From contig DOTD01000004.1 of the NCBI GenBank assembly GCA_003513005.1, positions 1 through 37,325 of the forward strand: 37,325 nt of DNA. Direction: 5' to 3'. The notes under the pieces were generated by a model, which saw nothing but the letters and a program-made list of their open reading frames with translations, was not told where the DNA came from and searched no databases. Numbering within the stretch: the stretch's first letter is position 1; every line of letters begins with the position of its first letter. Positions 9,071-16,552 of this stretch are shown in pieces. Position numbers and translations under genes: made by a program. The DNA comes from Desulfotomaculum sp. (GTDB taxonomy: Bacteria; Bacillota; Desulfotomaculia; Desulfotomaculales; Nap2-2B).

Positions 9071-9769
9071 CTACTTGATATGAATTTTGACCGTTGCATT
9101 CATCCCCAGCATAAGGTTGAGGCTGTCCGCGTCAGCGATGCTGATTTTCACAGGGATTAACTGCGTAACTTTTGAATAAGCGCCGCTGGTATTAAGCGAC
9201 GGATACTGGCTGAAAGCCGTTTGTGTGGCCTGGCTGACGCTCTCTACATATCCCTCAAAAGATCTCCGGTGGTAGGCGTCTATTTTGATATCAACCTTTT
9301 GGCCTTGTTTGATTTTGTTGATGTCCGTTTCCTCAATGTTTGCCTGTATGTATATATGTGAAGTGTCGGCTACTGTTGCAATCTCCATCCCGGGCGAGAC
9401 AACCTGTCCCTTTACAACATTCAGCTGCACTATCTTGCCGTCAATCGGCGATTTGACATCCGCCTTTGAGATTATTGAATCTGCCGTGCTGGCCAGAGCC
9501 TGCGGATTTATTGCAGAACTTGTCACCAGCATGCTTAAATCTTGTTTTAAAAGTACCTGGCCAGTTTTTACGTAATCCCCTTCCTTGACGTTTAATTCCT
9601 TGATCTTGCCGGCCACCTCCGGGGTCAGTACAACCGTATTCGCCGTTATCTTGGCGTTTTCTGTGGAAAAGAAGTATATACCCTCATACACATAGTAAGC
9701 TCCCCCGATCACTCCGCCGATCAGGACGATTACCACAATAATCAGCAATGCCGTTTTTACTTTCTTCAT
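9071..9769 (-). CDS. HlyD/EmrA-type membrane-fusion protein with a shortened hairpin
   Basis: 232 residues with one N-terminal membrane anchor (about 5-27), the first lipoyl half (PEVAGKIKELNVKEGDYVKTG), then only about 30 residues before the second half (DVKSPIDGKIVQLNVVKGQVV), and a C-terminal beta-barrel (VDIKIDAYHRRSFEGYV). The long coiled hairpin normal in HlyD/EmrA is nearly absent, so it cannot reach far from the membrane. The start is ATG 9769, with GAGGTGG upstream. A TTG at 9787 lies on that ribosome site and is less likely. It is the first adaptor gene after the MarR regulator, with only about 60 bases between them. The partner is probably the ABC pair downstream, but it could work with a pump elsewhere. 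Confidence 0.88.
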   Translation of the reverse strand: MKKVKTALLIIVVIVLIGGVIGGAYYVYEGIYFFSTENAKITANTVVLTPEVAGKIKELNVKEGDYVKTGQVLLKQDLSMLVTSSAINPQALASTADSIISKADVKSPIDGKIVQLNVVKGQVVSPGMEIATVADTSHIYIQANIEETDINKIKQGQKVDIKIDAYHRRSFEGYVESVSQATQTAFSQYPSLNTSGAYSKVTQLIPVKISIADADSLNLMLGMNATVKIHIK

Positions 9770-9829
9770 TCCCAAAAACCACCTCAAATTCTTTTTTTCT
9801 TTCTTCTAAATTAACCAGGTTGAATTTAA

Positions 9830-10327
9830 TTAACAAACGCTTTTAAGAATATCAAGAATTCTTTTCAGCATTTGTCCCAGTTCGTCCAGTTCTGCGACGG
9901 GCAGCTCTTTAAGCTTTTCTACAAGCGCCATTTTCAGCTCATTAAACAAATCCTCCAGCGTACTCCGGCCGATCCCGGTGACTTCAAGACGCACGATGCG
10001 CCGGTCATCGGGATCTGTTTTTCTGGATAACATTTTGCGGTCAATCAGCTTGCGGATAAGGGGTGTAAGCTGCTGCTTGGATATCCGCATCTCGTCCGCC
10101 AGTTCGGACATAGAAAGGGAACCTCTCCTGCAAAGGATCGACATGGCGCAAAATTGAACATGGCTTAACCGCGAACGGGTAACCTGGTCAACCGGCCTGA
10201 AAAAATTTTCACGTATGTACTCCAATACTATATGGAAGTCGCCGGCAACATCCTCCAGGCTGCTTATTGTTAACACCCCCCTATCCAACCAATAGCTTTG
10301 CAATAAAGAGTATATTATATTAGTCAT
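9830..10327 (-). CDS. MarR-family transcriptional regulator
   Basis: 165 residues with the MarR winged helix-turn-helix: dimerisation helices at both ends, recognition region SMSELADEMRISKQQLTPLIRKLIDRKML (described here in two parts: SMSELADEMRISK and QQLTPLIRKL) and the wing with the conserved DPDDRRI. MarR proteins usually repress their own operon and release DNA when they bind a small toxic molecule. This gene leads the efflux operon (adaptors and ABC pair downstream on the same strand), which fits local repression. The start at ATG 10327 has a poor ribosome site. GTG 10275 (VLTISSL) is an alternative that keeps the whole DNA-binding domain. A 9-base inverted repeat overlaps the ATG. Confidence 0.9.
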   Translation of the reverse strand: MTNIIYSLLQSYWLDRGVLTISSLEDVAGDFHIVLEYIRENFFRPVDQVTRSRLSHVQFCAMSILCRRGSLSMSELADEMRISKQQLTPLIRKLIDRKMLSRKTDPDDRRIVRLEVTGIGRSTLEDLFNELKMALVEKLKELPVAELDELGQMLKRILDILKSVC

Positions 10328-10355
10328 TAATAGTAAATATGAATTAACTATTAAT
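10326..10355 (-). promoter_or_regulatory. Candidate MarR operator
   Basis: A perfect inverted repeat, ATTAATAGT (10326-10334) and ACTATTAAT (10347-10355), with a 12-base spacer. Arm centres are 21 bases apart, so both face the same side of the helix. It overlaps the MarR start codon, and the outer arm overlaps a possible -10 (TTAATA, 17 bases after TTGCTT on the minus strand). Such placement suits autorepression of the efflux operon. The assignment to this MarR protein is inferred. Confidence 0.5.
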
Positions 10356-10494
10356 CCTGTTTATAAATAAAAAGCAAAGGGACCTCCTTCGCTTTCATCC
10401 GCTATGTTCCTAATTTTCCTCATTAAATCATATTCCTTGATTGCTTATACCGCGACACTATTCGTTGAATAACGACATATATGGGAATTATTTG

Positions 10495-10523
10495 TTGAAA
10501 TGCTAGTCGGTGTATTGTATAAT
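10495..10523 (+). promoter_or_regulatory. Strong sigma-A type promoter
   Basis: TTGAAA (10495-10500), a 17-base spacer and a perfect TATAAT (10518-10523). It lies about 50 bases before the TTG start of the stalk-domain gene at 10576, which also has AAAGGGGG as a ribosome site. A good promoter and ribosome site in front of a gene broken by TGA suggest that the break is recent. Confidence 0.75.
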
Positions 10524-10575
10524 AAAATAGTTTTTTACCTAGTTATTAAAAAATAAGGGAAAGGGGGTTAATAAC

Positions 10576-11349
10576 TTGTTAGGCATCAAGTTCCCTAAAT
10601 GGTTTAGCATGATGATGTTGCTGACATTGTTGGCTTTGCCTGTTTTCTTAATGAATGCTAACGTCGCATGCGGCTGAGCAACTTCTAAAACACCGGTGGT
10701 GAAAACAAATCAAATAACGGATCTTGCAGCCAATGACGTTACTTTGAATGGACTTATGACAGAATGTTTTGGGGAAATCAGAGAGTATGGCTTCTACTAT
10801 GGCATAGATGCTCAGACAAACGAAAAAATCGTAGTAGGTAAAAATGAGTTTGTAGCAATGCCCTTCAAAACGACTCTTACCGATCTCATACCAGGTAAGT
10901 ACTACTATAAAGCGTTTGCAACAAATGCCACAGGTACAGGTTATGGCCCCATAGATGAATTCACAATTAGAAAAGCAAACGACGATAGCATCATTATAAA
11001 TCTAGACGGCAAGGAACTTACCTTCGATGTTCAACCTATTACTGACAAAGGTTACACCTTAGTTCCGCAGCGTACTATTTTTGAGGGATTGCAGGCCAAC
11101 GTAAAGTGGGATGAGAAGACCCAAACAGTTACGGCAAATAAGGGCGCTTTTACAGTCAACCTGGTGATTGGCGGCAATGCCTACATCAACGGTGTATTAA
11201 CACCGTTGGATGTACCGGCAAGAATAGTAGACGGAAGAACTCTGATTCCTCTCAGGTTTGTATCGGAAGCCATGAATTGCAAGGTCGATTGGGTCGCTGC
11301 TGCCCACACAATTATAATCAACAGTGATCAAGTTCTCCAGATTAAGTAG
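10576..11349 (+). pseudogene. Secreted copper-amine-oxidase-N stalk protein, interrupted by TGA
   Basis: The frame starts at TTG 10576 (ribosome site AAAGGGGG). It encodes a signal peptide (SMMMLLTLLALPVFLMNANVA) that meets an in-frame TGA at 10675-10677, then continues open to 11349. The part after the stop has a fibronectin type III-like segment (about 10790-10970: GKYYYKAFATNATGTGYG) and a copper-amine-oxidase-N-like domain with its two typical arms (LVPQRTIFEGLQANVKWD and LIPLRFVSEAMNCKVDW). Such domains are stalk or wall-binding modules in this group of bacteria and are not enzymes. Without read-through, the secreted product is not made. GTG 10696 could start a signal-less version. A sequencing error is also possible. 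Confidence 0.8.
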
Positions 11350-11390
11350 CAATGCCTGGTTTATAGTCATTAACTGAGTATTCATATTAA

Positions 11391-11436
11391 AAAGGAGCAA
11401 TATCAGGTGTCAAAAACCAACGCTTATTGCTCCTTT
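11391..11436. terminator. Hairpin terminator after the stalk-domain gene
   Basis: AAAGGAGCAATA (11391-11402) pairs with TATTGCTCCTTT (11425-11436), a 12-base perfect stem with a 22-base loop. An A-run precedes it and TTT ends it, so it may work in both directions, though the loop is large. It lies 42 bases after the stop at 11349. Confidence 0.6.
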
Positions 11437-11512
11437 ATTAATTTCGACATTCCAGTTGATTTACCTAAATAGGGAAGCCTCTACTTCCTTTAGTATTGTT
11501 TTGTGTATAACA

Positions 11513-11531
11513 CATGACATATATTGTCATG
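11513..11531. promoter_or_regulatory. Palindromic operator-like site
   Basis: CATGACA (11513-11519), spacer TATAT, TGTCATG (11525-11531): a 7-base perfect inverted repeat of the size bound by dimeric repressors. It sits in the AT-rich spacer 137 bases before the SDR gene. The cognate regulator is unknown. Confidence 0.4.
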
Positions 11532-11667
11532 CCAAGTTCTTTTATACATATTCACATTTTTGAACCTTTGATATATTATTAACACAAACATGAAATAAAT
11601 TCCATATATGTGGGTAAGCGGCACAATGAGGCTTGAATTTCCCTATGCTTTCCGGGAGGTTGGTTCA

Positions 11668-12576
11668 ATGAAAGTCCTTGTATTTGGCGGTACAGGTTTT
11701 ATTGGGAAGAATTTATGCGCCGAATTGCTATCTGCCGGACATGAGGTTTGTATTGTCAGCAGGCGCCCCGAAAAAGCAAGCCCGCAGGGGCACGGGGCAT
11801 CCATTGTAAAATGGGACAACTCTGCAGGTCCGCTGCCGGCGGAGCCGCTGGATGACGTCGGCTTAATCATAAACTTGGCCGGGGAATCTATTGCATGCCG
11901 CCGTTGGACGCAAACCGTAAAAGAGAAAATCTTGAGCAGCAGGATCCAGACCACACAGGCTATTGTAGACGCCATCAGCCGTCAGAAAGCTGCTCCCAAA
12001 GCGTTAATCAACGCATCGGCTATTGGATTTTACGGTCCCTGTGGAAATGAGGAGCTAACCGAGAACTCACGCCCAGGACAGGATTTTTTAGCAGGAGTAT
12101 GCCGGGCATGGGAAGAGGAGGCATTTAAGGCTCAAGCTTCAGGAGTCAGGGTAACTGTCCTGCGGTTTGGTATTGTGTTGGGCGATGAAGGGGCTCTGGC
12201 CAGAATGAAAACCTCTTTCCGCTTTTATTTAGGGGGGCCTCTGGGAGCGGGAGACCAGTGGATGTCCTGGATACACATTAAGGACTTGACAAGGTTGACC
12301 CTATTTGCGGCAGAAAACCAAAATATTTTTGGCCCGGTAAACGTTACTACTCCGGAACCGGTTAGAATGAAAGAGTTTTGCAGGGTTTTGGGCCGGGTTA
12401 CGGGAAGTCCTTCCTGGCTGCCCGTCCCCGGTTTTCTTCTTAAAATTGTTTTAGGGGAAATGTCGGATATGTTGTTAAACAGTCAGCGGGTCTTCCCGGA
12501 AAAAGTTCTTAAAGAGGGTTTCGTGTTCAAGTTTACAGAGCTAGAAAATACTTTAAGGGATATTATCGGGAAGTAA
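11668..12576 (+). CDS. TIGR01777-family NAD(P)-binding epimerase-like protein
   Basis: 302 residues, the usual length for this extended SDR family (YfcH in E. coli). The N-terminal Rossmann motif GGTGFIG (residues 7-13) follows VLVF. The active-site area shows SAIGFYG with the family's YG in place of a full YxxxK. The C-terminus is the DUF1731-type tail (GFVFKFTELENTLRDII). The start is ATG 11668 with GGGAGG 8 bases upstream; the frame is open to 11608 without a ribosome site. The biochemical role of the family is unsettled. The gene stands alone on the plus strand, and its stop touches the stop of rimI with no base between (TAATTA). Confidence 0.88.
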   Translation: MKVLVFGGTGFIGKNLCAELLSAGHEVCIVSRRPEKASPQGHGASIVKWDNSAGPLPAEPLDDVGLIINLAGESIACRRWTQTVKEKILSSRIQTTQAIVDAISRQKAAPKALINASAIGFYGPCGNEELTENSRPGQDFLAGVCRAWEEEAFKAQASGVRVTVLRFGIVLGDEGALARMKTSFRFYLGGPLGAGDQWMSWIHIKDLTRLTLFAAENQNIFGPVNVTTPEPVRMKEFCRVLGRVTGSPSWLPVPGFLLKIVLGEMSDMLLNSQRVFPEKVLKEGFVFKFTELENTLRDIIGK

Positions 12577-13050
12577 TTAAAAGCGCTTCCACATGATCAG
12601 CGCGTCCTCGCCGGTATCGGAATAATAGCCCCTGCGCCGTCCCTCCTGAAAAAAACCCATGCTTGAATAAAGGCCTTTTGCTATACTATTGCTGGGCCTT
12701 ACTTCAAGGGTCATTGATTTGGCCCCAAGTGTCACAGACTGATTTTCCAGTTCCTGCATCAAAGACCTGCCGATCCCGCACTGCCTGTAATCAGGGTGAA
12801 CGGCCAGGTTGGTAATGTGCGACTCATCAATAATCAGCCACATACCGGCGTAGCCGACAACTTTATCCCCGCATATGGCTACTATATAATAAGCAAAATC
12901 ATTGAGCAGTTCACCGTAGAAAGCATACCTCGACCACGGCGTTGGAAAGGATTTCTGCTCAATAGCTATAACCTCTCTGAGATGATTGGCCTGCATGGGA
13001 ATAAAATAAATACTTAAATCAGGCTTATAATCGATTATTTTTGCAGCCAT
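12577..13050 (-). CDS. rimI: Ribosomal protein S18 alanine N-acetyltransferase-like GNAT protein
   Basis: 157 residues with the GNAT fold. ITNLAVHPDYRQCGIGRSL is the acetyl-CoA pyrophosphate-binding motif (RQCGIG) and LEVRPSNSIAKGLYSSMGF is the RimI signature near the C-terminus. RimI acetylates the N-terminus of ribosomal protein S18; homologues may act on other proteins. I use ATG 13050 (GGAGG and GGAG upstream). The frame extends to 13170 only because it crosses the end of tsaB. The gene overlaps tsaB by 16 bases and is last in the thi-tsa operon. The tsaD gene that often follows is missing here. Confidence 0.88.
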   Translation of the reverse strand: MAAKIIDYKPDLSIYFIPMQANHLREVIAIEQKSFPTPWSRYAFYGELLNDFAYYIVAICGDKVVGYAGMWLIIDESHITNLAVHPDYRQCGIGRSLMQELENQSVTLGAKSMTLEVRPSNSIAKGLYSSMGFFQEGRRRGYYSDTGEDALIMWKRF

Positions 13051-13724
13051 TTTGACTCCGCCTCCGACAGCCTTAGATAAAAGGGCCTCAAGCTTGAATA
13101 ATTCCCTCCCTGACCGGCATTGAACCTGCTTAAGCCAAGGGATGCAATGCTTGCTCCCCTCGGCAGGCACAGCCCGCCGGGCGCAAAGAGCGCTGCGCCG
13201 CCCAGGTGTTCTTCAATAATTTCCCTGTATGCAAGGGCGCCGTCTCCTAAAAGTGTAACCGGCTGCTCAAATTTTTTCAACTTCAGGGCCAAATCAGCAG
13301 GAGATATCGCTGCCGGGCCGGCAACGCGCTGCAGACCGTTCTCATAAACAGCAGAGTAAACCTCGTTTTTACGGGCGGTTATAACAGGACAGGTCAACCC
13401 TGCCCCCCTGGCCTGATAAAGACAGGCAAGGGCCTCAAGCGTCCCTATCCCTGCAACAGGAAGGCCCCACGCTTGGGCCAGCGTCCTTGCAGTGGCCAGG
13501 CCAATCCGCAAGCCTGTGAAAGAGCCGGGTCCTATCGAGGCGGCAATCCCTCCCAGTTGGGTATGTTCGATGCCTGCCTCTTCCAGGACGCCTTTAATCA
13601 TGGGCAGCAGGTTCACAGAGTGCGTCCGTTTGTTATTTATAGTTCTTTCAGCAACCAGCACATCATCCAGCGCAACGGCTGCGCTGGCGACTGAGGTAGC
13701 CGCTTCAATTCCCAGCACGTACAA
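13035..13724 (-). CDS. tsaB: tRNA threonylcarbamoyladenosine biosynthesis protein TsaB
   Basis: 229 residues of the ASKHA fold: N-terminal LGIEAATSVASAAV, the family motif THSVNLLPMI, and GPGSFTGLRIGLATARTLA around residues 66-84. TsaB is the inactive paralogue of TsaD. It forms a complex with TsaD and TsaE that transfers threonylcarbamoyl to A37 of ANN-decoding tRNAs (t6A). The gene overlaps tsaE at its start by 20 bases and rimI at its end by 16 bases, a sign of coupled translation. The C-terminal half is variable, as is normal for TsaB. Confidence 0.93.
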   Translation of the reverse strand: MYVLGIEAATSVASAAVALDDVLVAERTINNKRTHSVNLLPMIKGVLEEAGIEHTQLGGIAASIGPGSFTGLRIGLATARTLAQAWGLPVAGIGTLEALACLYQARGAGLTCPVITARKNEVYSAVYENGLQRVAGPAAISPADLALKLKKFEQPVTLLGDGALAYREIIEEHLGGAALFAPGGLCLPRGASIASLGLSRFNAGQGGNYSSLRPFYLRLSEAESKWLQK

Positions 13725-14181
13725 TATTTTTATAATCCTCCATCAGGCGGCAGTATCGTTCTCCCCGGGGATTAAAGCTGATCATCCGGATTTCATCCGC
13801 TTGCGGGTCAGCACAGATAGTTATGTCCAACCTGTCCTGCGGCAGAGCCTCTGCAACCTGATCAGCCCATTCTATCAGTGTGACGCCGTTCCCTTCAAAA
13901 TATTCCTCGCCCCCCAGGTCGTCGAGCTCTGCCGGTCCCTTCAGGCGGTAGGCGTCAATGTGGTAAAAAGGAACCCTCCCCTGGTATTCTTTGATAATCG
14001 TAAACGTGGGGCTGTTGATTACTTCCTTCACACCAAGGCCCTTTCCCACTCCCTTGGCGAAAACAGTCTTGCCGGCGCCAAGTCCGCCGGTCAGGCAAAT
14101 AACAGCGCCCGCCTCCAGGATGTCGCCCAGGAGTTCACCCCAAAAAAAAGTATGCTGCGCCGATTCAGATTTTAGATCCAT
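13705..14181 (-). CDS. tsaE: tRNA threonylcarbamoyladenosine biosynthesis ATPase TsaE
   Basis: 158 residues. The P-loop is GGLGAGKT (32-39), followed by the family motif SPTFTIIKEY and HIDAYRL and the C-terminal VTLIEWADQ. TsaE hydrolyses ATP to drive the TsaBD complex through its t6A cycle. The start is ATG 14181, with AAGGGG 6 bases upstream. ATG 14199 has its ribosome site directly against it, and the longer open frame to 14301 runs through the end of thiL. The gene follows thiL by 10 bases, a common arrangement in Firmicutes. Confidence 0.94.
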   Translation of the reverse strand: MDLKSESAQHTFFWGELLGDILEAGAVICLTGGLGAGKTVFAKGVGKGLGVKEVINSPTFTIIKEYQGRVPFYHIDAYRLKGPAELDDLGGEEYFEGNGVTLIEWADQVAEALPQDRLDITICADPQADEIRMISFNPRGERYCRLMEDYKNIVRAGN

Positions 14182-14191
14182 GACTTTCCCC

Positions 14192-15220
14192 TTAATCATT
14201 CCTTGCCTTAAAATGATCATATCCTTTTGCCTCCAGGGGAACAAAATAACCCTGCGGCAGTTCCATTGTAATTCCGTCCGCCTGCTGCACAATCTCACCA
14301 ATAAGATGGCACTTTTCTCCTGCTTCGTTGAAAAGGCGCTTTAAGGCGGCAGCGCTGTCAGGGCGGACTGTAAAAATCAGTTCAAAGTCCTCGCCCCCGT
14401 ACAGCGCCCAGTTAAGCGGGTCCCGTTTGGCGGCTGCGGCCGCTTCCTTCATCCTCTGGTCTTGTGGAACAAGGGGAGATCTGATCCGGCAGCCGACACC
14501 GCTGGCCAGGCAAATTTCATGAATTTCAGTAGCCAGTCCGTCGCTGATGTCATCCATTGAGGTAACTTTTCCCGTACCTGCCAGCAAGACACCCTGTTTG
14601 ACACGCGCCTTCGGATTGGTATGGGCCGATTTTAAAAAGCTGCCGGCTTCTGGTGAAACTCTGGTACCGGGGTTCTGATAGAGAAAAAGTCCTGCAGCCG
14701 AATTTCCGAGGCTGCCGGTAACAAAAACCAGATCTCCGGGTTTTGCGCCGCTGCGGTAAACAGCCTTACCGGCGCCCACACACCCGATCAGGGCAACGTT
14801 AATGATTAATTTACCCGGAGATTTCACAGTATCTCCGCCGACAATATTCAGGCTGTATTCTTCCGCAGCGCTCCTTAATCCGGAATAAATCCCCTTTAAA
14901 GCCTCTACCGAAAATTTCAAGGGAATCCCCAGAGAAACAACCGCATGCAGCGGCCTGCCGCCCATGGCTGCAATGTCGCTGACACTTGCCACCAGCGCTT
15001 TCGCTCCGACATGGTCAGGCTTTACGTAAGCCATGGAAAAGTGGACACCCTCGATAAGCATATCGGTGGTGAACAAAAGCCAGTCTTCCCCCTCGCCCTT
15101 TAAGACAGCGGCATCGTCCCCTATCCCCCTGATCACGTTGTCGGGATAAAGGACGATTTCCCGGGTAAGAAGCTCGATAAGTTTCATTTCCCCCAGGGTA
15201 CTCAGGTCCAAATGCCTCAC
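14192..15220 (-). CDS. thiL: Thiamine-monophosphate kinase
   Basis: 342 residues of the ThiL/PurM-like ATP-grasp-independent kinase family. GIGDDAAVL binds Mg-ATP, TDMLIEGVHF follows, and VSDIAAMGG, NIVGGDTVKSP and SMDDISDGLATE carry the metal-binding Asp residues. ThiL turns thiamine phosphate into thiamine diphosphate, the active coenzyme. The start is GTG 15220, with AAAGGA 5 bases upstream. It follows thiC by 33 bases and completes the route begun by ThiC and the ThiD2-ThiE fusion. Confidence 0.95.
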   Translation of the reverse strand: MRHLDLSTLGEMKLIELLTREIVLYPDNVIRGIGDDAAVLKGEGEDWLLFTTDMLIEGVHFSMAYVKPDHVGAKALVASVSDIAAMGGRPLHAVVSLGIPLKFSVEALKGIYSGLRSAAEEYSLNIVGGDTVKSPGKLIINVALIGCVGAGKAVYRSGAKPGDLVFVTGSLGNSAAGLFLYQNPGTRVSPEAGSFLKSAHTNPKARVKQGVLLAGTGKVTSMDDISDGLATEIHEICLASGVGCRIRSPLVPQDQRMKEAAAAAKRDPLNWALYGGEDFELIFTVRPDSAAALKRLFNEAGEKCHLIGEIVQQADGITMELPQGYFVPLEAKGYDHFKARND

Positions 15221-15253
15221 CGGTATCCTTTCATGGTTTATGGTAGTAGCTGA

Positions 15254-16552
15254 TCAGCAGTCTTCCGGTACTTTGCCCAGATGTTCCCCGACCAGCTTCA
15301 TAGCGCAGAAATCCCCGCACATCGTGCAGGCTTCAATCTGCTCCGGGTTGTGCGCCTCCCTGCAGCGGCGGGCTTTTTCCGGATCCAGGGCCAAGGCGAA
15401 CTGTTTCTCCCAGTCCAATTCCTTGCGGGCTTTCGCCATCGCCAGATCCCAGTCTCTTGCCCCCTGCACGTTCTTGACATAATCGGCCGCGTGGCCGGCC
15501 AGGCGGCAGGCAATCACACCCTCCCGGACATCCTGGACACTGGGCAGGCCAAGGTGTTCGGAGGGAGTAACGTAGCAGAGAAAATCCGCTCCCGCCATTG
15601 CAGCCAGCGCACCGCCGATGGCGGAGGTTATGTGATCGTACCCCGGCGCCACATCGGTAACCAAGGGCCCCAACACATAAAAAGGCGCTCCGTTGCAAAG
15701 GCTCTTTTGAAGCATAATATTCGGAATTACCTGATCGAGAGGCAGATGTCCGGGTCCTTCTACCATAACCTGTACTCCTGCCTTACGCGATCTTTCCACC
15801 AGTTCTCCTAATATTAAAAGCTCCTGGATCTGGGCCCGGTCCGTGGCATCGGCAAGGCACCCCGGGCGCAGGCCGTCACCAAGGCTGAGCGTCACATCGT
15901 ATTTAAGGCAAATATCCAGCAAGCGATCAAATTCTTCCAGCAGAGGATTCTCCTTCTGGTTGTGCAGCATCCAGCCGGTCAGCAGGGACCCCCCTCTGCT
16001 GACAATGTCGGTAACCCGGCCCTGACGCCTTAAACGGCTGATTGTTTCCATGGTCACACCGCAGTGGACAGTAAAAAAATCAACACCGTCCCCGGCCTGC
16101 GTCTCCAGCGCAGTAAAAATGTCATCGGCCGTCATTGCAACAATGCTGCCGCGTTTTTCCTTGGCTTCCACAACAGACTGGTAAATCGGCACCGTTCCCA
16201 GCGGAACAGGACAGCGGCATAGGATTTCCCGCCTGATTTCGTTAATTTCCCCGCCAGTAGAGAGATCCATCACGGCATCCGTGCCTGCTGACAGGGCTGT
16301 TTCCAGTTTTTCCAGCTCGCCCTTTAACCCGCGCGAAGCGGTGGAAGTGCCCAGATTGGCGTTAACCTTGGTCCGCAGACCTTTTCCGATACCACAGGGT
16401 ATAAGCCCGCTGTGGTTTGTATTTGCGGGAATAACTACTGTCCCCGCTTCCACTCCCTGCCTGATCACCTCAGGCTCAAGCATTTCTTTTTCAGCCACTT
16501 TTTTCATTTGTGCTGTGATTATCCCGGCCCTGGCTGATAAAAGCTGCGTCAT
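15254..16552 (-). CDS. thiC: Phosphomethylpyrimidine synthase ThiC (short form)
   Basis: 432 residues. ThiC is a radical SAM enzyme that rearranges aminoimidazole ribotide to hydroxymethylpyrimidine phosphate. Visible hallmarks are KVNANLGTS, VMDLSTGG, VPIYQ, TVHCGVT, SRGGSL, SLGDGLRPG, VMVEGPGH and LGPLVTDVAPGYDHI. The C-terminal cluster motif is CTMCGDFC, a CX2CX3C spacing, one residue shorter than the CX2CX4C of the long E. coli-type enzyme; I believe this is usual for the short form. The N-terminal extension of long ThiC proteins is absent. It overlaps the end of thiE by 4 bases (ATGA). Confidence 0.96.
   Translation of the reverse strand: MTQLLSARAGIITAQMKKVAEKEMLEPEVIRQGVEAGTVVIPANTNHSGLIPCGIGKGLRTKVNANLGTSTASRGLKGELEKLETALSAGTDAVMDLSTGGEINEIRREILCRCPVPLGTVPIYQSVVEAKEKRGSIVAMTADDIFTALETQAGDGVDFFTVHCGVTMETISRLRRQGRVTDIVSRGGSLLTGWMLHNQKENPLLEEFDRLLDICLKYDVTLSLGDGLRPGCLADATDRAQIQELLILGELVERSRKAGVQVMVEGPGHLPLDQVIPNIMLQKSLCNGAPFYVLGPLVTDVAPGYDHITSAIGGALAAMAGADFLCYVTPSEHLGLPSVQDVREGVIACRLAGHAADYVKNVQGARDWDLAMAKARKELDWEKQFALALDPEKARRCREAHNPEQIEACTMCGDFCAMKLVGEHLGKVPEDC

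Noticed and set aside
10672..10690. TGA as selenocysteine in the stalk-domain gene
   Set aside because: It follows a signal peptide in a non-redox protein, and the next bases form only a loopless CACCGGTG palindrome, not a bacterial SECIS hairpin.
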